Assembly: GCA_021604885.1 (NCBI GenBank)
Contig: BQJV01000052.1
Location: forward strand, 1-11,811
From: Acidimicrobiales bacterium
GTDB taxonomy: Bacteria > Actinomycetota > Acidimicrobiia > Acidimicrobiales > Aldehydirespiratoraceae
Length of the DNA stretch: 11,811 bases
Direction: 5' to 3'
The notes beneath the pieces were generated by a model that was not told the DNA's origin, searched no databases, and saw nothing but the letters and a program-made list of their open reading frames with translations. A program made the translations under genes and the position numbers. Positions within the stretch are counted from its first letter, which is position 1. Every line of letters starts with the position of its first letter. This document shows positions 6,890 to 11,811 of this stretch, piece by piece.

Positions 6890-8553
6890 GCGGCCACCTC
6901 CGTCGCGTGGAGCCGACGAAACCGCTCGACCTCCTCGCGATGACCGAACCGATGGAGGAAGTCCTCCAACCGCTCGCGCACGTAGCCGAGGTCGACGGGT
7001 TGCTCGAGTTCGGACTTCCTGCGGTCTCGAGCGTTGACCCGCCTGCTGACCGCGGACTCGAGATCGGCGGGCGGACCCAACGAGAGCGCACGAAAGAGTT
7101 CGCCGGCGCCCTCGACCGTGGTGATCTCCTCGAGCCTCGCATCGACCCACCGCACCGCCGGGGTGACCGCCCGCAGCGCGTCGGTCCGCATCTCGAAGTC
7201 GACCAGCGCGCCGAAGATGAGGTCGAACTGGTCGCTGATCTCCTCGGGCTCGGCGCGGAAAGCGGCGAACGGCGCGGTCGGCACTCCGATCCAATCGATC
7301 CACGGCCGCGAGCGGATGCCGCAGAAGTCGAGCGCGAAGTAGCTGCGAGCGACCTCCAGCGGATCACGACGGAGGACCACCACGGAGATGAGGTCGTGGG
7401 GAAAGTCGTCGAAGACCACGTCCGCGAAGGTCTTCACGAACATGTGCGATGTGTCGACGTAGGCCCGACCCGGCAGCATGCCGTCGAGTTCGCTGCGGAT
7501 GATGTCGGTCTTCACGCGTCGGGGCTCGTAGGACGCACGAGGGTCTTCGTAGAGGATGCGACGCAGCCAAGGGCCCGTCATCGTCGGCTCCCGTTCGTGA
7601 CCACCGTCCGCTCGGGGCGATGCTCCGAGGAGCTCGGCGAGGTACTCCGATCCGGACCGGCCGGGATTGGCGGAGAAGATCAGCCGCTGCGCTCCACCCG
7701 CCGGCGGACGAGCGTCGATGGAGAACGTCGTCTCCCGGGCCGTCGGCGTGACGACCTCCCCGCCACTCTCGATGGCGGCGACGAACGGCGCCGCACTCAC
7801 GAGACGCTCCACCCTCGCCCGGCCGTGTTCTTCGATCAACCGCTCGATGAGTCGGCGGGCCACATCGGTGTTGTGTCGGTCGTAGTCGGCGAGGCTCGGA
7901 TCGACCCATACCCGGTCGTCACCGATGTGGAACGTCGCGTGGAGATCACCGAAGCTCCGGAACCTCGACGCATACAGCTGGAGCTGCCACAGCAGGGTCC
8001 GCCCGACCCAGCGCACACCCAGTGCTGCGTCGCCGGGGTCCATGCGCTCGACGAGGGCCGGAGACATGACGTAACAGTCGTGGCCGGGGTGCACCGTGCC
8101 CTCCGTCGCCGCGAGCCGCGCGAGCGAGCTTCCGGCGAACGCCGGCTGCACCGTGCGCCGGGTGATGGAGCAGGCGTCGTAGCCGTCCTCGGTGATGCTC
8201 TGGACGAGGTCGTAGAACAACGGCTGCACGGCGATGTCGACATTGGTCAGCACCGCGACGTCGTAGTCGTCGGGATCGCCGAATCCGGCCAGCACATCGG
8301 GCAGCAGCGGGAGGCGGCGGGGGCGCGCGAACTCGCCGAGATCGAGGATCGATCGGTCGAGGATCGGCATGTCGGCGAGCCAGGGCGCGTCCACGGGCTC
8401 GTCCGGGAAATGCACGGCCCGCACGTCGATCTCGAGGCCCGAATCGGCACAACGCAGAGCCCGCTCGACCGAACGGAGGGTCATTTCCTGGGCGGCGACG
8501 AGATCGGCAGGAGCCGACGGTCCGACCGTGGGAATGACGTGGCGAACTCGCAC
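6886..8553 (-). CDS. Two-domain protein: glycosyltransferase-like N-terminus and sulfotransferase-like C-terminus
   Basis: This is a 555-residue protein. Residues 1-about 245 look like a GT-A-type sugar transferase domain: opening strand MRVRHVIPTV, then DDYDVAVLTNVDIAVQPLFY (95-114) where N104-V-D106 could be the metal site, and LHATFHIGDDRVW (204-216). From residue 290 a second, P-loop module starts: RLIFSANPGRSGSEYLAELL (290-309) is a GRSGSxxL PAPS loop, and ISVVVLRRDPLEVARSYF (389-406) is the 3'-phosphate strand with R396 and S404. The final about 60 residues are charged helix. A bifunctional protein that adds and sulfates a sugar is inferred, not shown. GTG 8553 is the earliest start, because an in-frame TAG lies 12 bases upstream (8563-8565). 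It sits 41 bases after the hydrolase stop and ends in a GTGA overlap. The sulfotransferase half is surer than the sugar-transferase half. Confidence 0.8.
   Translation of the reverse strand: MRVRHVIPTVGPSAPADLVAAQEMTLRSVERALRCADSGLEIDVRAVHFPDEPVDAPWLADMPILDRSILDLGEFARPRRLPLLPDVLAGFGDPDDYDVAVLTNVDIAVQPLFYDLVQSITEDGYDACSITRRTVQPAFAGSSLARLAATEGTVHPGHDCYVMSPALVERMDPGDAALGVRWVGRTLLWQLQLYASRFRSFGDLHATFHIGDDRVWVDPSLADYDRHNTDVARRLIERLIEEHGRARVERLVSAAPFVAAIESGGEVVTPTARETTFSIDARPPAGGAQRLIFSANPGRSGSEYLAELLGASPRADGGHEREPTMTGPWLRRILYEDPRASYEPRRVKTDIIRSELDGMLPGRAYVDTSHMFVKTFADVVFDDFPHDLISVVVLRRDPLEVARSYFALDFCGIRSRPWIDWIGVPTAPFAAFRAEPEEISDQFDLIFGALVDFEMRTDALRAVTPAVRWVDARLEEITTVEGAGELFRALSLGPPADLESAVSRRVNARDRRKSELEQPVDLGYVRERLEDFLHRFGHREEVERFRRLHATEVAA
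6897..6901 (-). promoter_or_regulatory. Strong ribosome binding site for the KTGG-type sulfotransferase
   Basis: GGAGG sits 7 bases before GTG 6889, inside the end of the preceding gene. It supports the GTG start over in-frame starts further upstream. Confidence 0.55.
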
Positions 8554-8594
8554 CCGCGCACCCTAACGCAGGCGGGTCACGGAGCTTCGTCCGG

Positions 8595-9326
8595 TCAGCG
8601 TCGGCTGATCCAGCCCAGGACGAGTTGTGCGGCGGCGTCCTGCTCCACGTCCATCATCACGTTGTGGCACGAGCGAGCCATCACACAATGGTCGGCGTCG
8701 TAGGTGGCAGCGAGACGACGCTGGCCGGCCGGCGGGAAGATCGTGTCGAGCCCGCCGGAGACGACCAGGACCGGCGACGCCACCCGGCTGGGCCGCGGCC
8801 AACGGAAGGTCATGCTGAGCGTCGCCGGGACCGACTCGTTCTGGAGGAGCGCCGCCGTGGCCGCCACGGTGTCCTCCGGTGTGGCGACCGAATAGAAGGA
8901 CTCGCGCACGAGGTCCTCCCTGTTGACCATTGGCCACAGGCTGAGGGTGCCGAAGACCCGGGCCACGCGGGCCGGCGCACGCACCGACAGTCGACCGATG
9001 AACGGGCCGACGCCGAACCGCGGGACGGAGGCGAGCAGCACGACACCGGCGAGGCGACGAGTCTCGGCGACCCGTTGACTGATCAAGCCGCCCATCGAGT
9101 GACCGAGCAGGATCGCGTCGGGGCCGGCCGCGTCCACCGCGTCGGTGACCGCGCGGACGTAGCTGCCCATCGATTTCCACAGGCGCTGCGGGTCGCCGGG
9201 CCGATCGTGGTCCGGCAGCGTCACCGTCACGACATCGTGGCCGTCGGCTCGGAACCGGGACGCCCATGCGTCCCAGCACCACGGGCCATGCCAGGCCCCA
9301 TGGACCAGGACGATGGGGCGCTGCAT
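8595..9326 (-). CDS. Alpha/beta hydrolase (AB hydrolase_6-like)
   Basis: This is a 243-residue protein of normal length for a minimal alpha/beta hydrolase. It opens with the strand and oxyanion segment IVLVHGAWHGPWCWD (5-19). The nucleophile elbow is GHSMGG with S77; the acid is probably D194 in GGLDTIFPP, and the base H221 in ARSCHNVMMD. A lid of about 60 residues separates strands 6 and 7. The family resembles salicylate esterase/MenH-like hydrolases acting on small esters, lactones or amides; the substrate is not deducible. ATG 9326 shares its A with the preceding TGA (TGATG), so it is coupled to the flavoprotein gene before it. In-frame sequence up to 9506 is shadow. Whether it belongs functionally to the sulfation cluster or is just transcribed with it is unclear. 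Confidence 0.9.
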   Translation of the reverse strand: MQRPIVLVHGAWHGPWCWDAWASRFRADGHDVVTVTLPDHDRPGDPQRLWKSMGSYVRAVTDAVDAAGPDAILLGHSMGGLISQRVAETRRLAGVVLLASVPRFGVGPFIGRLSVRAPARVARVFGTLSLWPMVNREDLVRESFYSVATPEDTVAATAALLQNESVPATLSMTFRWPRPSRVASPVLVVSGGLDTIFPPAGQRRLAATYDADHCVMARSCHNVMMDVEQDAAAQLVLGWISRR

Positions 9327-9847
9327 CACTCGCGCCAGAGCAGCAGGCCCTGACCGTCGAGCATCGCCGAGCCGGGCATCACCCGGAGCCGGTACGGGTC
9401 GAGTCGCCAGCCGGAGAAGGCGGGCGAGGTCGGGCCATCGGCCCATGGCTCGATGATTGCCGGGTCGTAGCCGACCGGTTCGGGTCCATCGGCGAAGCGG
9501 GCCCACAACGTCTCCCGCTCACTGTCGTCGATCCACGAAACCCGGCAGTCGGCCGTGCAGGTGTCCTGCGCCGGATCCCAGTACGTGAGCGACACGTGCG
9601 GGTCGGCGTCGATGCCGCGGGCCTTGACCGGCGTCGGGGCCGTCGCGATCCAGCCCGTGAGCCGCTCGCCGTCCCACTCCCAGATCGGGTGGAGGATGCG
9701 GGTGCGAGCGCCGCCGGCCGGATCGACGGTGGCGACCGTGCACCACACGATCCGGTGGGCCATGTCCACGAAGGCGGGCGCGGTGTCGGTGAGTTCGTCC
9801 ATCCAGCGAGCATCCCACGGCCGGCGAAACCACGCGGCTCGGTTCAC
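9326..9847 (-). CDS. Pyridoxamine 5'-phosphate oxidase-like flavin/F420-binding protein
   Basis: This is a 173-residue protein if started at GTG 9847. The split-barrel fold is indicated by IVWCTVATVDPAGGARTRILHPIWEWDG (residues 33-60, key R48 and R50-region), then LTGWIATAPTPVKARGI and PHVSLTYWDPAQDTCTADC. Such proteins bind FMN, F420 or heme and carry out small redox reactions or sensing; the cofactor cannot be told from this sequence. An ATG at 9802 (M16) is the main alternative start. I keep the longer form because the helix ARWMDELTDTAPAF continues across M16 and codon use upstream is coding-like, but neither start has a good ribosome site. It is the first gene of the minus-strand unit, divergent from the peptide gene at 9913. 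Confidence 0.82.
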   Translation of the reverse strand: MNRAAWFRRPWDARWMDELTDTAPAFVDMAHRIVWCTVATVDPAGGARTRILHPIWEWDGERLTGWIATAPTPVKARGIDADPHVSLTYWDPAQDTCTADCRVSWIDDSERETLWARFADGPEPVGYDPAIIEPWADGPTSPAFSGWRLDPYRLRVMPGSAMLDGQGLLLWRE

Positions 9848-9852
9848 GAAGC

Positions 9853-9881
9853 TCGACAGCGGTGGGCGGGCCGGATATTCT
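9853..9881 (+). promoter_or_regulatory. Candidate sigma-70-type promoter for the peptide-oxygenase-PqqD unit
   Basis: TCGACA (9853-9858) matches the -35 consensus TTGACA at 5 of 6 bases. TATTCT (9876-9881) matches TATAAT at 4 of 6. The spacer is exactly 17 bases. A transcript starting near 9888 would have a leader of about 25 bases before the ATG at 9913. The AT-rich GATATTCT stands out against the GC-rich surroundings. It lies between the two divergent genes. Predicted by eye only. Confidence 0.5.
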
Positions 9882-9892
9882 CACTCTCCGTA

Positions 9893-9902
9893 GCCAATTG
9901 GC
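9893..9902. promoter_or_regulatory. Perfect 10-bp palindrome GCCAATTGGC in the divergent intergenic region
   Basis: GCCAATTGGC is identical to its reverse complement. It sits just after the candidate transcription start and directly abuts the Shine-Dalgarno sequence. A bound repressor here could block both divergent units. It could also be chance, because a 10-bp palindrome is short. No second copy was noticed in the window. Confidence 0.3.
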
Positions 9903-9908
9903 GGGAGG
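9903..9908 (+). promoter_or_regulatory. Strong ribosome binding site for the small peptide gene
   Basis: GGGAGG lies 4 bases before the ATG at 9913. It is the most convincing Shine-Dalgarno match in the plus-strand unit and is the main support for calling the 38-codon reading frame a real gene. Confidence 0.7.
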
Positions 9909-9912
9909 GCCC

Positions 9913-10029
9913 ATGGCCGAAGAACAGCGTGACTACGAAGCACCGGCGATTCTCCAAGTGCAGAAGCTCGACGGCAAGTTGATGCCGCGTCCGCGCGGCT
10001 CAGGCCGGACGAACCCCTGGCGACCCTGA
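9913..10029 (+). CDS. Putative RiPP precursor peptide, 38 residues
   Basis: ATG at 9913, TGA at 10027-10029. The N-terminal part, MAEEQRDYEAPAILQVQKL, is acidic/amphipathic and carries Y8-x-x-P11-x-I13 with L19 six residues on. This matches the spacing of the lasso-type leader motif YxxPxLxxxGxF that RRE (PqqD-like) domains bind, except that Q17 replaces Gly. The C-terminal part, MPRPRGSGRTNPWRP (24-38), is Arg/Pro-rich (R26, R28, R32, R37; P25, P27, P35, P38), with one Asn, Thr, Ser and Trp and no Cys or His, and looks like a core. Downstream lie an oxygenase (17 bases on) and a PqqD protein, the usual partners of such a peptide. The stop is genuine in this frame. The gene is too short for most gene finders. 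That it is a RiPP precursor is inference from motif and neighbours; the cleavage site is unknown. Confidence 0.7.
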   Translation: MAEEQRDYEAPAILQVQKLDGKLMPRPRGSGRTNPWRP

Positions 10030-10046
10030 ACCAGCCGGTTCCCTCG

Positions 10047-11189
10047 GTGCTCCTCGGAGACACCGACACGTTCTTCTCCGAGTACTGGGAGGAGAACTAC
10101 CTCCATCGGCGCGGTCGGATCGACCCGATCCCCGCGCGCTTCGACGACGTCGACCGGCTGCTGCACGACCACGTCCTCAGCACGTCGACCGTCGCGCTCT
10201 CCGCGAACGGAAGCCTGCTCGACGCCGAGCGCTACACCGTCGACCCGACGACGCTGATCACCGGCGGCGACGGCCCCCAGACCGTGGTCGACCCCGACCG
10301 ACTTCTGGCCGAGTTCCAGCACGGCGCCAACGTCGTGTTCCACCGCGTCGAGGACTACCTGCCCGCCGCGGCAGCCGTCGCGAGCGAGCTGGAGTCGATC
10401 GTCGGCCAGCCGTTGCGGGGGAACATGTTCCTGACGCCCCCGGGTTCGCCGGGGCTGCCCCCGCATGTCGACGGGGCCGACGTGTTCGTGTTCCAGTGCG
10501 AGGGCGTGAAACGCTGGGAACTCTGGCGCCGGGTGATCCCCCGACCGCTCTGTGAGGACGAGTTCAATCGGCGCGAGCTGACCGAGCCCGAAGTCGTCAT
10601 CGATCTCGAGCCCGGCGATCTCCTCTACCTTCCCCGCGGGTGGGACCACCGGGTCGGCGCCGCGGCGGAGAGTTCGCTGTCGATCTCGCTCAACATCCGC
10701 ACGGTCACCCACGCCCATCTCGCCCGCGCTGCGCTCGATGTCGCGCTGCAGTCCGAGGACTTCCGTCGCGCCGTGTCCCCCGAGGCGATGTGCGACCCGG
10801 CCGTCCTCGCGGCCGAGGCGAAACAGGTGATCGACGAACTCAGCCGGGCCATCGCCGGCGTCGATGCGGCGGACATCACCGGCGTCGTCGACGAGCTGGT
10901 CGGCGCGGTCAAGCGGCCGAAGCCGTCGATCACCCTCCAGCAGGCGATCGACGCGATCGGGCTGACCGACAACCATCGGCTGCGGCTCGGTGATGGCGTC
11001 GTCATCGACGGCACGGACCTCCGCCGCGGCGACGCGGTCGTCACCCCGCCCGCTGCGTTCATCGCCGGCCTCGGCGTGACCGGGCGTGACCCGACGACTG
11101 TCGGCCAGCTCCGCGGCGCACTTCCCCTCGCTGCGGCCGAGCCGCTGCTGCTCCGCCTGCTGGACGACGGCTGGGTCACGGCGACGTGA
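10047..11189 (+). CDS. Cupin_4/JmjC-type Fe(II)/2-oxoglutarate oxygenase (ROXA-like)
   Basis: This is a 380-residue protein. It begins with LLGDTDTFFSEYWEENYLHRRG (2-23), the usual entry to Cupin_4 (PF08007) domains. The iron site is PHVDGADVFVFQCEGVKRW: H140 and D142 form the HxD pair, and H201 in YLPRGWDHRVG completes the facial triad. K/W/E residues after the HxD strand (VKRWELWRR) fit the 2-oxoglutarate side. Residues after about 290 form helices resembling the C-terminal winged-helix part of bacterial ribosomal oxygenases (E. coli YcfD hydroxylates an Arg of ribosomal protein L16). The nearest well-placed start is GTG 10047; it has no Shine-Dalgarno, but the preceding stop is 17 bases away, so reinitiation is likely. 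The peptide next door, rather than a ribosomal protein, is the suspected substrate. The stop overlaps the next start as GTGA. Confidence 0.85.
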   Translation: MLLGDTDTFFSEYWEENYLHRRGRIDPIPARFDDVDRLLHDHVLSTSTVALSANGSLLDAERYTVDPTTLITGGDGPQTVVDPDRLLAEFQHGANVVFHRVEDYLPAAAAVASELESIVGQPLRGNMFLTPPGSPGLPPHVDGADVFVFQCEGVKRWELWRRVIPRPLCEDEFNRRELTEPEVVIDLEPGDLLYLPRGWDHRVGAAAESSLSISLNIRTVTHAHLARAALDVALQSEDFRRAVSPEAMCDPAVLAAEAKQVIDELSRAIAGVDAADITGVVDELVGAVKRPKPSITLQQAIDAIGLTDNHRLRLGDGVVIDGTDLRRGDAVVTPPAAFIAGLGVTGRDPTTVGQLRGALPLAAAEPLLLRLLDDGWVTAT

Positions 11190-11452
11190 GCGTGTTCCGG
11201 CGAGCGCCCGACGCCGTGGAGATGGAGATCGACGACACGCTCGTCGTCGTCGATCCGGCGAGCGAGCAGATGGTCACGCTCAACGGCGTGGCCGGCCGGA
11301 TCTGGGCCGAGCTCGCGGAACCCACCGGCATCGACGCGCTGGTGACGGCGGCGGGCGCGGCCTATCCGACGGTCGACCCCGATCGGATCCGCGACGACGT
11401 CGCCGGCTTCCTCGACGATGCCGTGCAGATCGGCATCATCAGGGCCGACTGA
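11186..11452 (+). CDS. PqqD-family protein, discrete RiPP recognition element
   Basis: This is an 88-residue protein starting with GTG inside the GTGA overlap with the oxygenase stop. The pattern DTLVVVDPASEQMVTLNGVAGRIWAEL (17-43) is typical of PqqD (PF05402): beta hairpin, then 'x-x-L-N-x-x-A-x-x-I-W-x-x-L', followed by helices (IDALVTAAGAAYP; PDRIRDDVAGFLDDAVQIGII). In PQQ, lasso and sactipeptide pathways such proteins grip the leader peptide and present it to the modifying enzyme. Translational coupling to the oxygenase suggests a complex with it. The last 14 bases overlap the 3' end of the convergent YchJ-family gene. Confidence 0.88.
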   Translation: MSVFRRAPDAVEMEIDDTLVVVDPASEQMVTLNGVAGRIWAELAEPTGIDALVTAAGAAYPTVDPDRIRDDVAGFLDDAVQIGIIRAD

Positions 11453-11811
11453 CCGCGTCGACGTAGACCCAGCGCCCCGCCTCACGGACGAACCGGGATC
11501 GCTCGGCGACGACGCCCGGTCCATCGCCGTCGACGTAGGACGCGCGGAACTCGACGACGCCGGTCGCATCGAGCTGACGTCCGGCCTCGGTTTCGACGAT
11601 CTCCAGCACGGTCCACCGCCGGTCGGGGTCGAGCCGGATGGTGGCCGGGCGGCGCTCTGCCGCCCAGGTGCGGGCGAGGTGCGCCGAATCGGCGCGGGCG
11701 AAGGCCGTGAAGCGCGACCACATCAGCTGTTCGGCGGTGCCGGCCGGCGACCCTGCCAGGATCGGACCGCAGCAGTGATCGAACGACGCTCCCCCGCAGG
11801 GGCAGGGTTCG
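11439..11811 (-). CDS. YchJ-family SEC-C motif protein (5' end outside window)
   Basis: The frame is open from the right edge to TGA at 11441-11439. The visible N-terminal part reads EPCPCGGASFDHCCGPIL then AGSPAGTAEQLMWSRFTAF, a clear YchJ/UPF0225 signature with the C-x-C...CC zinc-binding SEC-C motif. It is followed by RTWAAERRPATIRL and a C-terminal domain ending YVDAVSRP (NTF2-like fold in this family). Only the first few residues are missing. The role is unknown; SEC-C motifs bind zinc and may contact the Sec system. An internal ATG at 11723 is in frame but would drop the zinc motif, so it is not the start. It is convergent with the PqqD gene. Confidence 0.9.
   Translation of the reverse strand, partial: EPCPCGGASFDHCCGPILAGSPAGTAEQLMWSRFTAFARADSAHLARTWAAERRPATIRLDPDRRWTVLEIVETEAGRQLDATGVVEFRASYVDGDGPGVVAERSRFVREAGRWVYVDAVSRP

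Noticed and set aside
6808..8703. 631-codon plus-strand open frame
   Set aside because: Antisense to the GT-sulfotransferase gene; the product lacks motifs and is dominated by Arg, Glu and His.
9933..10976. 347-codon minus-strand open frame opposite the oxygenase
   Set aside because: The plus strand carries a complete Cupin_4 domain with metal ligands; the minus product resembles shadow sequence (repeated V, D, R, G).
9913..11452. Classical lasso peptide cluster
   Set aside because: The leader resembles the lasso motif and a PqqD-like protein is present, but no asparagine-synthetase-like cyclase or transglutaminase-like protease is present. The core offers no Asp/Glu about 7-9 residues after a likely Gly start.

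Overview
The window is very GC-rich, and coding frames show strong G/C bias at third positions. Many genes overlap by a few bases and use GTG starts. Together with the protein types this suggests a high-GC actinobacterium, possibly a marine or soil Acidimicrobiia relative. That assignment is inference from base composition and protein style; no marker gene is present.

Two divergent transcription units meet in a short intergenic region at about 9848-9912. The left unit, about 9.8 kb on the minus strand, reads from 9847 down through the left edge. In transcription order it holds: a pyridoxamine-phosphate-oxidase-like flavoprotein; an alpha/beta hydrolase; a large protein with a glycosyltransferase-like N-terminus and a sulfotransferase-like C-terminus; a small 'KTGG' type sulfotransferase; a two-TM coiled-coil membrane protein; a protein with a ParB-like 'GDGRHR' motif and a TPR-like tail; a helical-repeat plus Sulfotransfer_4-like protein; a TPR-sulfotransferase; a compact heparan-sulfotransferase-like protein; and a TPR plus family-2 glycosyltransferase cut by the window edge. 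Most junctions are ATGA, GTGA or TGATG overlaps, so this looks like one translationally coupled operon. Five different PAPS-type sulfotransferase modules beside two glycosyltransferase-like modules point to synthesis of a sulfated glycan or sulfated surface polymer. The substrate cannot be read from sequence.

The right unit (plus strand, 9913-11452) has three genes. The first encodes a 38-residue peptide with a strong Shine-Dalgarno and a leader motif Y-x-x-P-x-I. The second is a Cupin_4/JmjC-type Fe(II)/2-oxoglutarate oxygenase with an HxD...H facial triad. The third is a PqqD-like protein, the fold of RiPP recognition elements, starting in a GTGA overlap with the oxygenase. I read this as a minimal RiPP (ribosomally made, modified peptide) locus in which an Arg/Pro-rich core is hydroxylated. 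No cyclase, protease or transporter is encoded here, and the unit ends against a convergent YchJ-family gene that runs off the right edge. This peptide-oxygenase-PqqD trio is the most interesting item in the window.

There is no gene-free stretch longer than about 110 bases. I see no tRNA, rRNA, CRISPR array, insertion sequence or clear intrinsic terminator.
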